DNA of 64,000 bases from Kitasatospora sp. DSM 101779 (lineage in GTDB: Bacteria > Actinomycetota > Actinomycetes > Streptomycetales > Streptomycetaceae). Both the position numbers and the translations under genes were made by a program. Shown piece by piece: positions 34,525-44,167 of the stretch. The notes under the pieces are model-generated. The model had not been told where the DNA came from and searched no databases. It was given only the letters and a program-made list of their open reading frames with translations. Numbering within the stretch: the stretch's first letter is position 1; the number at the start of each line of letters is the position of its first letter. The stretch is from assembly GCF_025655475.1 (NCBI RefSeq), contig NZ_JAHTIK010000001.1, forward strand, positions 2,348,578 through 2,412,577, in the 5' to 3' direction.

Positions 34525-35396
34525 GCTTCCTCCACGAGTTCCCAGTGGCCGTCGACCTGACGCGCCAGCCCTCGGCTTCGCAGGTCCTCCAGGTAACGGG
34601 CCATGCCGCGCTCGCCCCGCCCACGGAAGAGCGGGAAGACCTTGGGCAGCAGGTTCGGGGCCAGCATCGCCAGCCGCACCAGAAGAGACTCCCTCGGCTT
34701 GGGATAGACCTCCAGGCGGGGCCTGTTCAGCAGACTCACCACTGCGGCCACGACGTCGGCGGGCTGCTGGGGCGGGTCCTGGAACTGCATGGCGTTGCCG
34801 CCGTCCACGGCCTCCTGGCGGAGCATCCGGGTGTCGGTGGCGGACGGCAGCACCGACCCGGCCAAAATGCCCTTGTCCCGCAGGTCGAGAGCGATGGAGA
34901 GCATCGCGCCGCGCAGCCCGAACTTCGAGGCGGTGTAGATCGGCGTCTCGCCCAGCGGGAAGATGCCCCCGAGGGAGACCGTGGTGACCACCCGGGCGTC
35001 GCTCGACGAACGCAGCAGCGGGATGGCGATCCTTGTCGTGATCAGCGGGGAGAGCAGGTTCAGGTTGATCTCCCGTTCGATGCTCTCGATGCTGCGCACG
35101 TCGAAGCGTTCGGCGCTGGTCATGCCGACGTTGTTGACCAGGACGTCCAGGTGTCCGTAGGTGGCGGTGACCTGGTCGAACAGCCGCTGAACCGCGGCGC
35201 GGTCCAGCAGGTCGCAGGCCAGCCCGGTGTGCCCGGGGCCGGGGAGGTCGCCGGCGACCTGCTTGGCGCGGGCCGCGTCGATGTCGACCACGATGCACCG
35301 CGCGCCGCCGACGGCGAACCGGCGGCACAGGGCGCTGCCGATCCCGCCCGCACCGCCCGTGACCAGAATGACTTTGTCGCTGAAGTCGTAGCTCAT
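34521..35396 (-). CDS. Short-chain dehydrogenase/reductase, 291 aa
   Basis: The cofactor motif TGGAGGIGSALCRR begins at residue ~12. NNVGM (the NAG-type motif) and the catalytic YTASKFG (Tyr and Lys) follow. The length exceeds the classical 250 because of a C-terminal extension of ~45 residues (LAPNLLPKVFPLFRGRGERG). The ATG overlaps the monooxygenase stop by 4 bp, and its own stop overlaps the aldehyde dehydrogenase start. It probably interconverts a hydroxyl and carbonyl in the same pathway. Confidence 0.88.
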   Translation of the reverse strand: MSYDFSDKVILVTGGAGGIGSALCRRFAVGGARCIVVDIDAARAKQVAGDLPGPGHTGLACDLLDRAAVQRLFDQVTATYGHLDVLVNNVGMTSAERFDVRSIESIEREINLNLLSPLITTRIAIPLLRSSSDARVVTTVSLGGIFPLGETPIYTASKFGLRGAMLSIALDLRDKGILAGSVLPSATDTRMLRQEAVDGGNAMQFQDPPQQPADVVAAVVSLLNRPRLEVYPKPRESLLVRLAMLAPNLLPKVFPLFRGRGERGMARYLEDLRSRGLARQVDGHWELVEEA

Positions 35397-36736
35397 GACT
35401 GCCCCACCGGCTGGCGGGCCGAGGCCGAGGGCGGGTTGCCGTGGGTGCGCCAGCCCATCTGACCGGCCACCTTGGCCAGGTGCTTCACGATGGCCCCGCC
35501 GTCCACATAGCCGGTGTGCCGGGGCGAGGCGACGAACTTGAGTCCGCCGGACAGATCCGGACGGTCGTTTCGGATCAGGTCGGCGAAGCGCTGCGCGCTC
35601 GGCAGCTTGCGCTGCGTGTCCTGGATGAATCCGGCGATCAGCTGCGCCTGGGTGTCGAAGAGGTGGTACGCCCCGGAGTTCGTCTCCACGAAGCCGACGC
35701 CGAACAGCCCTCGGTGCTCGCGGGAGAACGACGACAGGTAGAGATCGGGGTGCTGCTCACTGCCGAAGTACTGCTGTGCGACCGGCACCTTGTGCACATA
35801 CCCGGTCGCCAGCAGGATGAGGTCGAAGTCGTCGCGGGTGCCGTCGGTGAAGTGCACCGTCCTGCCCTCGGTACGGGCGATCCCCGGCTTGGCCGTGATG
35901 TCCCCGTGCTGGAGGTGATGGATCAGCATCGAGTTGATCGCGGGGTGCGTCTCGAACAGCTTGTGGTCGGGCTTCTGCAGGCCCAGCCGGCGCGGGTCGC
36001 CGTTGATGACGCGAAGGAGAGCACCGAAGATCCGCTGTTCCAACCACATCGGCAGTTTCGGCCCGCTCTGGGCGATCGTGTCCACGGGCCGGCCGAACAG
36101 GTGCTTGGGGATGAACCAGTAGCCGCGCCGCATGCTGATCACCGCGTGGTCGGCGGCCCGGGCCGCGTCGCAGGCGATGTCGCAGCCCGAGTTCCCGGCC
36201 CCGACGACCAACACGCGCTTGCCTCGCAGCTCGTCCGCGCTGCGGTAACCGACCGTGTGCCGTACCTCACCGGTGAAGTGACCGGGCAGGTCGGGGACGT
36301 TGGGATGCCACTGCGAGCCCGTACACACCACGACCTGCCCGTGGACGCTCTGCCGCCCGTCGGCCCGCATCACCGTCCAGCTGCCGTCCGCGTTCTTCCC
36401 GATGCTGCGGACCTCGGTGCCGAACTCGATCCGGTCCGTCAGTCCGTACGCGTCGGCGAACGACGTGAGATAGGAGAAGATCTGACGGTGCGACGGGTAG
36501 TCGGCGAAGTGGTCCGGCATCGGCCACCCGCCGAAGCCCGAAAGGGTCTTACTGGAGATGAAGTGGGCCGACTCGTACATCGGACCACCGGGGTTGTCGA
36601 TGTCCCACAGACCCCCTGGACCCGTGTGCCGCTCGATATGCGTGTAGGGGATATTCCGCTCCGCCAGCGCCCGCGCGACCGCCAGTCCAGCAGGTCCAGC
36701 TCCGATCACACACGTGTCGTACTGGGTGTCTTCCAC
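35393..36736 (-). CDS. Flavin-containing monooxygenase, 447 aa
   Basis: The GTG start follows a GAGGAGGCGG site. The FAD motif GAGPAGLAVARAL is at ~11, the FMO fingerprint is FTGEVRHTVGY, and the NADPH motif VVGAGNSGCDIA comes next. LATGYVHKVP is the usual C-terminal signature. It should oxygenate N or S atoms, or act as a Baeyer-Villiger enzyme on ketones. It is the first gene of a four-gene coupled operon. The layout of FMO, SDR and dehydrogenase with an AraC regulator nearby resembles mymA in mycobacteria. Confidence 0.88.
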   Translation of the reverse strand: MEDTQYDTCVIGAGPAGLAVARALAERNIPYTHIERHTGPGGLWDIDNPGGPMYESAHFISSKTLSGFGGWPMPDHFADYPSHRQIFSYLTSFADAYGLTDRIEFGTEVRSIGKNADGSWTVMRADGRQSVHGQVVVCTGSQWHPNVPDLPGHFTGEVRHTVGYRSADELRGKRVLVVGAGNSGCDIACDAARAADHAVISMRRGYWFIPKHLFGRPVDTIAQSGPKLPMWLEQRIFGALLRVINGDPRRLGLQKPDHKLFETHPAINSMLIHHLQHGDITAKPGIARTEGRTVHFTDGTRDDFDLILLATGYVHKVPVAQQYFGSEQHPDLYLSSFSREHRGLFGVGFVETNSGAYHLFDTQAQLIAGFIQDTQRKLPSAQRFADLIRNDRPDLSGGLKFVASPRHTGYVDGGAIVKHLAKVAGQMGWRTHGNPPSASARQPVGQS

Positions 36737-37187
36737 GGGTCCGCCTCCTCTGTCGCGATCCGCCGCCGATGAGGGAAACCTACGTACCTGCCGGTCGGCG
36801 CGAACTGGCCCGCGCGGCCACCGGGGGGACCGTAGCGGCCATGCGGTTGGCGTCCCGGGGCTTGCCCTCGCCGCCGGCCGCCTCCGCGTGAGGTCGAAGC
36901 CGGCCATGCGTCGCCGGCCTGCAGGGCCGACGGGCATCGGGCCGGCTGCCGAGGGCCTGGGGACACCTAGAGGCGCGCGTTCCTCGCTCCAGTTCACTGC
37001 GCGGTGTGTGCATCGTGAGGTTGCAGGTCACGGGTCCGGTGTACGCGGATGTCGGCATGCTCGGACTGGTCGTGGGCGCATGGCTCGGCAGAGATCGTCG
37101 GTCAGCGGGCGACTTCGCGGTTCGTCAGGACCGGCAGGGCCCGCACCAGCGCGGTCGCCCACTTCGGGTCGGTGCGGGCACAACCAC
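36737..37187. other. Intergenic, ~450 bp, no intact gene
   Basis: This is the promoter side of the monooxygenase operon. Long GC-driven frames are present on both strands but resemble no family. It runs into a short integrase-like remnant. Confidence 0.4.
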
Positions 37188-37275
37188 GACACCTACGGCG
37201 ACCGGCGGGCGGACGCCTTCCAGGTCCTGCCGGGCACCGGGATGCGCCGCGGCGAACTGTCGAGCTGCGCCGGCT
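37188..37275 (+). pseudogene. Short tyrosine-recombinase-like remnant
   Basis: One frame reads ADAFQVLPGTGMRRGEL. This matches the first catalytic-Arg motif of phage-type integrases (typically ..LATGMRRGEALAL). The similarity extends over only ~25 codons with no start or remaining catalytic motifs. A decayed integrase fragment is the likeliest reading, but the call is weak. Confidence 0.35.
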
Positions 37276-37354
37276 GGAGGCAGCCGGAGCCGGCGCGTGG
37301 GAGTTCGCGTGATCGACGCGGGAAGGGCCGCGCGGCCGGGGCGGTGGAGTCGGC

Positions 37355-38464
37355 TCAGGAGGTCGTTGCGGGAACGAGGTGGTCGAGTCCCTGCGCACTG
37401 CCCGTCGCGGCTTCGATCGAGCGCGGCAGCATGATGCTCTCGTAGGCGCGGACGGCGTCGTCGACGCTGGGTTCGGTGACGAGGGTTTGGGCGAGGTCGG
37501 AGCCGTCGAGCATGGCGAGATTGGCACCCTGCCCGACCGGGGGCATCAGGTGCGCGGCATCGCCGAGCAGCGTGACGCCGGGAATGTGCTCCCAGGTGTG
37601 CGGGGCGGGCAGGACGAACAGGGGCCGGTTGATGAACCCGCTGTCGCTGTTGCGCAGGATGTAGCGCAGGCTCTCGTCCCAGCCGTCAAACATCCCCAGC
37701 AGGTGCGTCCGCACGGCCCGCTGGTCGCCGAGGTCGATACCGGCAGCCATGTGCCAGTCCTCCGGCGCGCGGAGCGCGATGTAGGCGCGGATGTGGCCGT
37801 TGCTGTTGCGCTGGGCGACCAGGGACCTGCCGGCGCCCTTCGCCAGCATGGATCCGTTGCCGACCAGCCGCGCGAGGTCGGGATGGCGGGTGTCGCAGTG
37901 GTCGAATCCGGTCTCGACGAAGGTGACACCGGTGTAGCGGGGTGTCGCGTGCGACAGGGCCGGGCGGACGCGTGACCAGGCGCCGTCGGCGCCGACCACC
38001 AGGTCGAAGTCCTCGGCGGTGCCGTCACCGAAGAGCAGCCGGCAGGTGCCGTCCGGCAACGGGGTGACCCCGGTGACGGCGCGGTCCCACCGCACCGTGC
38101 CCTCTGTGAGCGAGTCCAGGAGCAGTCCGCGCAGTTGGCCTCGGTCGATCTCCGGGCGGCCGCCGCCGGTGGACGGCCCCTGATGCGCCAGGAGTGCGGC
38201 GTCGGCGCAGTCGAGCACACGCCACTCCTCCCCTTCGGGACGGGAGAGGGCTTGGAATCGGCCGAGGAGCCCCGCCGCACGCAGGGCGGCCTGACCGGTG
38301 TCGGCGTGCAGGTCGAGGGTGCCTCCCTGCGGGCGGGCGTCGGCGGAAGCCTCTCGTTCGAAAACGGTGACGGAGCGGCCGTGTTGCTGCAGGACTCGGG
38401 CGCAGGTGAGGCCACCGAGGCCGGCGCCGACAATCGCGATGCGGGGATCACGAGCAGAGTTCAT
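37355..38464 (-). CDS. FAD-dependent aromatic/antibiotic-type monooxygenase (TetX-like), 369 aa
   Basis: The ATG at 38464 follows GAGGGAGACC and gives MNSARDPRIAIVGAGLGG. The FAD motif GAGLGGLTCARVLQ is at ~12, the DG-type motif is VVGADGAWSRVRP, and the third motif is LLGDAAHLMPPVGQGANLAM. Together these define a class A flavoprotein hydroxylase. LYTDTGQ-like changes suggest the TetX/FAD_binding_3 group, whose members hydroxylate aromatics or inactivate tetracyclines. It is divergent from a TetR gene 118 bp away, which should repress it. The substrate is unknown. Confidence 0.85.
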   Translation of the reverse strand: MNSARDPRIAIVGAGLGGLTCARVLQQHGRSVTVFEREASADARPQGGTLDLHADTGQAALRAAGLLGRFQALSRPEGEEWRVLDCADAALLAHQGPSTGGGRPEIDRGQLRGLLLDSLTEGTVRWDRAVTGVTPLPDGTCRLLFGDGTAEDFDLVVGADGAWSRVRPALSHATPRYTGVTFVETGFDHCDTRHPDLARLVGNGSMLAKGAGRSLVAQRNSNGHIRAYIALRAPEDWHMAAGIDLGDQRAVRTHLLGMFDGWDESLRYILRNSDSGFINRPLFVLPAPHTWEHIPGVTLLGDAAHLMPPVGQGANLAMLDGSDLAQTLVTEPSVDDAVRAYESIMLPRSIEAATGSAQGLDHLVPATTS

Positions 38465-38582
38465 GGGGGTCTCCCTCGGGAGGTGGATGAGCCGCCGGAA
38501 GGCCCGGCACCACCAAGAAAGCACACTCGCTAAATAAGTGCAATGACTAAACTTCCATACCGGATTCACTTCGGGGTAGGGT

Positions 38583-39182
38583 GTGCGGGTGACCGAACCG
38601 ACGGGGCGCCGCGAGCGCAAGAAGGCCCAGACCCGCCAGTCCCTGGCCGACGCCGCACTCGAGCTCTTCCTCGATCGCGGCTACGACCAGGTCGGCGTCA
38701 AGGACGTCGCCGACGCCGCCGACGTCTCGGTGACCACCCTGTTCAAGCACTTCTCCGGCAAGGAAGCCCTGGTCTTCGACCAGGACGACGACCTGGAAGC
38801 AGCACTCGTCGCCGCCGTGCACGACCGCACCCCCGGCAAGTCGATCCCGCAGGCGCTGCGCGAGCACATCCTGCTGAAGCAGACCCAGCTCGCCGTCCAC
38901 GCCACGGACGCCCGGTTCACCGAGTTCACGCGCATGGTGCAGGAGACCCCCGCGCTGCGCGACTACGCCCACCGCATGTGGACCCGCCACGAAGCGGCCC
39001 TGGCGCGGGCCATCGCCGAGGCTGTCGGCGCCCCCGAGGACGACGTCAGCTGCGCCGCCCTGGCCCGTTTCGCCCTGGAGGCCCGGGGCCTCATCCTGCG
39101 GCACCCCGAGCCGCGCCGCGCCGCCGACGAGGCCTTCGCGTTGCTCGAACACGGCTGGGCGGCCTCCCACCCGGGCAACTGA
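38583..39182 (+). CDS. TetR-family regulator, 199 aa
   Basis: The GTG start is 38583, with another GTG at 38589. Residues ~12-58 form the TetR HTH (TRQSLADAALELFLDRGYDQ, then VADAADVSVTTLFKHFSGKE). The rest is the helical ligand domain. It is divergent from the FAD monooxygenase gene; the 118-bp gap is AT-rich around 38530-38560, a likely promoter and operator. By common logic it represses the monooxygenase until the substrate binds. Its last codons lie in a tandem duplication. Confidence 0.85.
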   Translation: MRVTEPTGRRERKKAQTRQSLADAALELFLDRGYDQVGVKDVADAADVSVTTLFKHFSGKEALVFDQDDDLEAALVAAVHDRTPGKSIPQALREHILLKQTQLAVHATDARFTEFTRMVQETPALRDYAHRMWTRHEAALARAIAEAVGAPEDDVSCAALARFALEARGLILRHPEPRRAADEAFALLEHGWAASHPGN

Positions 39183-39262
39183 CCCGCCCTCCGGACGGGC
39201 CGCCGAACACGGCTGAGCGGCCTCCCACCCGGGCAGCTGACACGCCGTCCGGACGGGCCGCC
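39147..39262 (+). repeat. 58-bp tandem duplication at the end of the TetR gene
   Basis: Copies at 39147-39204 and 39205-39262 differ at only a few positions. The first contains the last ~12 codons and stop of the TetR gene; the second repeats them after the stop. A third partial start (ga) follows. It is a recent duplication that leaves the protein intact. Confidence 0.85.
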
Positions 39263-39832
39263 GACCATGGCTCCGCGCTCGCCGGCCGGCAGGGGCCGTG
39301 GGGCAGCAGGAACCGGCGATGAGCGGGCAGGCACGCTCATCCGTCACGGCGATCAGGGACTCGACACCTCGTGATCACCCGAGACCGTGCCGGCTGCGTT
39401 CCACTGCCACGGCAAACTACGCGGACACGCAAGCTACCTGAACCGGTGTCAAGCCGGGCAGGAGCTCTGACCGACACCGCCCTCGCTTCTCAGGAGTGGC
39501 CGTCCGGCTCTCGACGCCCTGACTGCTGATTGAGATGTGCGCGCCTTGTGCGGTCACTGATGACGGAGACGACAGCGGGGTGTTCTTCGGGGCCACCGGC
39601 ATACCGATGGAGCCGAGGTCCACTGGGCGGTGGACATCACTGCTTGCGTTCAACAATGCGTCGACCGGCCGGCTATCCCCCTACAGAGGCCCGTACCGTT
39701 CGTCGTCGGCCCAATCGGCACCCGGGCGCCGCCGGCAGGCACCCGACGATCCGCCGGACACACTGCCTGGCCCCGCCCTGAACGGCGTCGCCGGCGCCGA
39801 GGTGAGCTCGGCGAGCCGCTACTCACCGCGGA
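39263..39832. other. Intergenic, ~570 bp, no intact gene
   Basis: Nothing recognisable was found. It lies between a functional regulator and a block of broken genes, so it may be old mobile DNA that has lost its features. The reading frame of the broken SnoaL-like gene runs into its right end without further similarity. Confidence 0.4.
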
Positions 39833-40175
39833 GCGGCGCAGGCAGAACTTGTAGACCCCGCTCGGGATCATCTGGATGCTCTCGCCGGTGTTCCTCGTCT
39901 GCATCAGATGGGCCCGCACCTCAGCGGTGACGGCGGCCGCCGTCGTGACCACGGCATTGCCCAGGTGGTACCACACCCTTCCGGTCTGGGCCGTGTGCCC
40001 GTCACGGATGAAGTCGAGCACCACCGCGCGTCCGGCCCGGGCCGAGCACTCCCTGTCCGGGCATCGTGAAGGTCCAGGTGGTGTCTTCGCTCAGTACCGC
40101 TTCCGGCTCGGGCACATTCACCTCGTCCAGGGCGTGGGCGTAGTGCGCCACCGCCTGCTGGAGTTCGGCGATCAC
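39833..40175 (-). pseudogene. Frameshifted SnoaL-like (NTF2-fold) protein gene
   Basis: From the GTG at 40175 the frame reads MIAELQQAVAHYAHALDEVN and WTFTMPGQGVLGPG, then runs into a stop. A +1/-1 shift near 40030-40045 restores AGRAVVLDFIRDGHTAQTGR, LGNAVVTTAAA and MQTRNTGESIQMIPSGVYKF. Both halves fit a SnoaL-like/nuclear-transport-factor-2 protein of ~130 residues. The 3' part then loses similarity. The start overlaps the stop of the oxidoreductase upstream (GTGA), showing that the two were once an operon. Confidence 0.65.
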
Positions 40176-41170
40176 GAGACCACCGTCAGCACGATCTTGC
40201 CTTGGATGTGGCCCTGCGCGGCTCGCGTGTGTGCGCTGCCCGCCTCGGACAGCGGGTAGGTGCTGTCCACCCCGACCTGCAGCGTGCCCTCGTCGAACAG
40301 GCGCCCGATCTCGGCGAGCTGGCGGCCGTTGGACCGCACCTGAATGTTCGAGACCGTGATGCCCAGACTCGCCGTCTCTTCCGGGTCGTACTGGGCGAAG
40401 AACACCGGAAGCATGGTGCCGCCGCGCTTGAGCACAGTCAGGAAGCGTGAGCTGTCCGGGCCACCGACGGTGTCGATCACCAGGTCGACACCGCTGACCA
40501 CGTCCGCAGCCTGCGTCCTGGTGTAGTCGATGAACTCATCGGCGCCGAGCTTGCGCAGGAACTGCTCGTGCCGCCCAGAGGCCACCGCGATGACGTGTGC
40601 CCCCTTCCATTTCGCCAGCTGCACCGCGAAGTGCCCCACTCCACCGGCGGCCCCGTTGACCAGCACGGTCATCCCTGGCGTGATCGGCACCGGCTGGTGC
40701 ACCTACCCGGTGAAAACAGACGGCACGTCGTGGCCGAGATCGACCAGGTACTGCCAGGCCGTAAGCACCGCCATCGGCGCCCCGGCCGCCTGCACATGGT
40801 CGATACCGGCCGGCTTGTGAGCCAGGTCCGAAGCCGGCGCGGCCACGTAGTCGGCGTACGTCCGGCCGTCGAATCCGGGGAACCGCAGCATGCCGAAGAC
40901 CTCGTCACCGACGGCGAACCCCAGCACGTCCGGAGCGACCGCCTGGACCACTCCCGACATGTCCGTTCCGGGGACCAGAGGGAACTCCAGGGTCGGCCTC
41001 ATCTCGGCCGGCATGACCCTCATCCCCTCCCGCAGGTACCAGTCCGGCGGGTTGATGCCCGCCGCGTGCACCCGGACGAGCACCTCGCCCGGGCCGATCG
41101 CGGGAACCGGCACCTCGTCATACTGCAAAACCTCCGGCCCGCCCGCTTCGTGGAACTGGATCGCCTTCAT
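40172..41170 (-). pseudogene. NADP-dependent quinone oxidoreductase gene with an in-frame stop
   Basis: Residues 1-155 match the N-terminal half of zinc-independent quinone oxidoreductases (MKAIQFHEAGGPEVLQYDEV, MSGVVQAVAPDV, VGDEVFGM). An in-frame TAG lies at 40703-40705. The same frame continues immediately as VHQPVPITPG and the NADPH motif VNGAAGGVGHFAVQLAKW, then IDTVGGPDSS to the end. Without the stop the protein would be a normal 332 residues. Translation could restart at the GTG right after the stop, but neither half should be active alone. It is divergent from an intact LysR gene. Confidence 0.75.
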
Positions 41171-41292
41171 CGCGCCTACCTCTTGCTCGGGGAAACGTTG
41201 CTCCTTCAGTCAATGGCCAGGACGGCATGGCCGTCCAAGACCGGTTCGGCAACCTGATCATTCCGAAAGGGCATGACGCGTACGCTGCAAGG

Positions 41293-42168
41293 GTGAACGA
41301 TCTCGGACAGGACCTGGAACTGCGGCTGGTGCGCTACTTCACCGTGGTGGCGGCCCACCAGCACTTCGGCCGGGCCGCCGCCGACCTGCACGTGGCCCAG
41401 CCTGCGCTGAGCCGCCAGATCCAACGGCTCGAAAGGTATCTCGGCGCACGACTGCTGGACCGCGTGCCCCGGGGCGCCCGGCTCACTCAGGCCGGCCAGA
41501 GGTTCCTCCCCCGGGCCCAAGCCCTGCTGCAGGCCGCCCGCCAGGCCGAACTGGCCGTGCGTGAACAAGCCGAGACCGATCGCATCGCCATCGGTTACGT
41601 CGAAGACCTGGTGATCACCGCCGCCGTACGGGAACTGCGCCGCCGCTACCCGGATGCTGAGGTCACCACCCGGTACCTGAGTTGCCGCGACCTCGGGGCG
41701 CTGTCCGACAAGCGCGTCGACGCCCTGATCGCGCGGGCCCCGCTGCCGCTCACCGCCGACGACGTCTTCACCACCCCGCTGTACGAGGAGCCCCGGATGC
41801 TCGTGGTCCCGCGCGGCCACCCCCTGGCCGACCGCCCGTCGGTGACCGCGGAAGAACTGGCCGGCGAGGAGGCGGCGCCGTGCCCGTTCGAGACCCCGGA
41901 CTGGACTTCCTACCGGATCCTCGGGGCCGACGTGCCGCCGATCGAGAGCTACGAGGACAAGATCGAACTCGTCGCGAGTGGCAGGGCGATCGCGGTGCTA
42001 CCGGTCGGCGATCGGCGTAGCTCACTGCGCCCCAACCTCGTCACCGTCCCGATCGAGGGCGCTCCTTCCAACCAGGTCGTCCTGGTCAGCCGCAAGGACG
42101 ACCCGAATCCGATGATCAGGAATCTCCGGCTGGTCGCCAAGGCCGTCCTGACCGCCCCCGCGGCCTGA
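41293..42168 (+). CDS. LysR-family transcriptional regulator, 291 aa
   Basis: The GTG at 41293 starts just before the HTH. Residues ~8-65 form the LysR winged helix (YFTVVAAHQHFGRAAADLHV, AQPALSRQIQRLE). Residues ~90-285 are the effector domain (RIAIGYVEDLV, PRGHPLADR, VASGRAIAVLPV). It is divergent from the broken quinone oxidoreductase, its likely former target, with a 122-bp gap. The regulator itself looks intact. Ligand unknown. Confidence 0.85.
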   Translation: MNDLGQDLELRLVRYFTVVAAHQHFGRAAADLHVAQPALSRQIQRLERYLGARLLDRVPRGARLTQAGQRFLPRAQALLQAARQAELAVREQAETDRIAIGYVEDLVITAAVRELRRRYPDAEVTTRYLSCRDLGALSDKRVDALIARAPLPLTADDVFTTPLYEEPRMLVVPRGHPLADRPSVTAEELAGEEAAPCPFETPDWTSYRILGADVPPIESYEDKIELVASGRAIAVLPVGDRRSSLRPNLVTVPIEGAPSNQVVLVSRKDDPNPMIRNLRLVAKAVLTAPAA

Positions 42169-42539
42169 CCGGGCTCGCCTTCTCCTACAGCAAGGCGATG
42201 CGCGAGGGCCAGGAGGTACGCATCCTGCCAAGGGCCTGGTCCACCCGGTGCCGTGGATGCCGTCGCTGGAGCAGACCATCGCCGACATCGCCCAGGACGC
42301 CCCGCGCTGGGACTTCACGGCTTTCCGGCCCAGAGCCGATGGCGTGATCATCGCCAAGGTGGCGCTGTCGACGGAGTGGCCCGCTTGGTCGAAGAAGCAG
42401 GCTCGCACCACCCCCAAGACGACGCGGCCACCGGGCCGGCTCGCTCGTTCGACCAGACAGATGAGTCGGCGCCGCGTATCGCCTGGCGCGAGGAGGCTGG
42501 TCAGCTCCGGGATCGCCTCGGGGCCCGGCCGCTGCCGAA
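42169..42539. other. Remnant region upstream of an integrase fragment
   Basis: One frame (42248-42400) has an ordered stretch (SLEQTIADIAQDAPRWDFTAF, RADGVIIAKVAL) that looks like part of a once-real protein, but no family is recognised and the frame soon degenerates. No promoter or RNA gene was seen. Confidence 0.35.
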
Positions 42540-43045
42540 CGTCAGATCTGGACCGTGCAGGACGCCGTCCGCTTCCTGGACCGCTGCCAAGCCACCGACC
42601 CGGCCTTCGCCGACCTCATCGAGGTCCTCATCGACACCGGCATACGCAAAGGCGAAGCCCTCGCCCTGCACTGGACCGACGTTCACCTGCCCGACCGCGT
42701 CCGCTACATCCGCCACACGCTGTCCGCTGTCGACAACAACCGGCTGGTTCTCACCCCGCCGAAGACCCGCTCCAGCAAGGGCTGGGTCGCCATTCCCCGC
42801 GCGTCGCCACCGCCCTGCGCCACCGCGTGGCCGGCAGTGGCCCCTCACAGCTCCGGGCGCCCCACGACGGATACGTCTCCCACCGCCCCGACCGCCGCCC
42901 CCTCCACCCCGCCTATGTCCTCAACCACTTCCACCACCTGTGCCGCGAGTTCTGAGTCCCCCGCACCATCGTCCATGATCTGCGCCGCCTCGCCGCGACC
43001 ATCGCCATCACTGCCGCAGGGGCGTTTCGAAGTCCCAGTGATCAC
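42540..43045 (+). pseudogene. Tyrosine integrase remnant (catalytic domain, frameshifted)
   Basis: The frame starting near 42540 reads WTVQDAVRFLDRCQ, then LIEVLIDTGIRKGEALALHW (first catalytic Arg) and TPPKTRSSKGWVAIP. After ~42800 the similarity moves to another frame (RVATALRHRVAGS, DRRPLHPAYVLNHFHHLC). After a stop it moves again to RTIVHDLRRLAAT, the HxLR-like box with the His altered in context. At least two frameshifts and a stop make it non-functional. The N-terminal half is missing. It abuts an IS remnant. Confidence 0.7.
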
Positions 43046-43069
43046 GTGAGTCTGCAGCTCCCGGCGGTG

Positions 43070-43885
43070 CGGAGGCAGGGCTGATGCAAAGTCACCGTGA
43101 TCAAGTAGACGTGCTGGTCAGGGGATGTCCAGGAGGTCCAGCGGCCGGGTGAACGGCTCGTATGAGACGTGGCGAAGGCCGGCCGCGATGCCGGGGAGAC
43201 CGTGACGACGAAGCGTGTTGATCGCCAGGTTCCGCAGGGCGGCCGTGTTCTCCGGGGCCGCGTCCGGTGCGGACCTTGGACGCGTCCTCGCGGAAGGTGG
43301 TGTCCCGGACAAGGTGGAGCCGGTTCTCGATGGTCCACTGCGACCGGAGGATCTCTCCGATCCGCTGGGGCGAGGCCTGCTGGTGGGTCAGGTCGGTGAT
43401 CGCGTAGACGGCCTGGCGGGTGAGCCGCCCGTTCTTCAGGTCGGTGCGGTGGCGGGTGATGCGCGCGGCCTGGGCGGCGTGGGGGAAGTCCAGGCCCAGG
43501 TCGGTGACGGTCAAGGCCCTGGTCACTCGGGTCTCGCGGCGGCCGTGCCCAGTGCCCCGCTCGTAGCGGCGGGCGGTGACCTGGCTCCATGGCAGCGACC
43601 GGAGCCGGGCGTGCAGGACGGGCTGGTTGGCCTTGACGATCAGCAGGCAGTGCGCCTTCTTCTCCTCGACGAGGAAGCGGGCATGGCCGCGCTGGGTGTG
43701 CAGGGCGTCGGCGGTCACCGTCACGCCGGTCAGGTCGTAGGGCTTCAGCAGGGCCGCGAAACAGGTGATCTCGTTGGTGCGGTCCGGCACCCGCAGCTGG
43801 CCCACCGCCTGGCCGCTGCCGGTCATCGCGGACAGCAGGTGCGCGACCGGCGTCTGCTCATCCAGTCTCGCCCCTTGCCCGAGAT
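43070..43885 (-). mobile_element. ISAs1-family insertion sequence remnant
   Basis: The minus strand encodes the C-terminal two thirds of an ISAs1-type transposase: RVPDRTNEITCFAALL, DLTGVTVTADALHTQRGHAR, KANQPVLHARLRSLPW, WTIENRLHLVRDTTFREDAS. A frameshift near 43270 moves the end to another frame (PENTAALRNLAINTLRRHG, PLDLLDIP). The N-terminal ~110 residues are missing: the element is cut near 43885 where a xis-like gene begins. The likely left end, at about 43070-43105, carries gggctgatgcaaagtcacc. It cannot transpose by itself. Confidence 0.75.
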
Positions 43886-43886
43886 C

Positions 43887-44167
43887 ATGTTGACGATCGA
43901 TCAGGCAGCCCAGCTGATCGAGTCGATGAACCAGCACGGTGCTGGCCGTCCCGCGCGCGGCGGGCTGCTACACAACGGCTGGTACTCCACCGAGGAAGTC
44001 GCAGAGCTGATCGACGTCGACCCGTCGACACTGAGACGCTGGCGCACCTCCAACCCCGTCCAGGGCCCGCCGTTCGTCCGCCTCACCTCGCGGTGTCCAT
44101 GTACAGCATCCCCGACGTCGAGGCCTGGCCGGCGTCGCGTCGCATCGTTCCCGGAGAGGCGGCCTGA
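43887..44167 (+). pseudogene. Excisionase/HTH gene, frameshifted
   Basis: The ATG starts MLTIDQAAQLIESMNQHG and continues WYSTEEVAELIDVDPSTLRR, a MerR/AlpA-like helix-turn-helix typical of AICE excisionases. After FVRLTSR a frameshift is needed to reach VSMYSIPDVEAW and RRIVPGEAA. That frame ends at TGA 44165-44167, overlapping the ATG of the integrase. The order xis-int with overlap is the normal arrangement, so this is a decayed recombination module. Confidence 0.65.
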
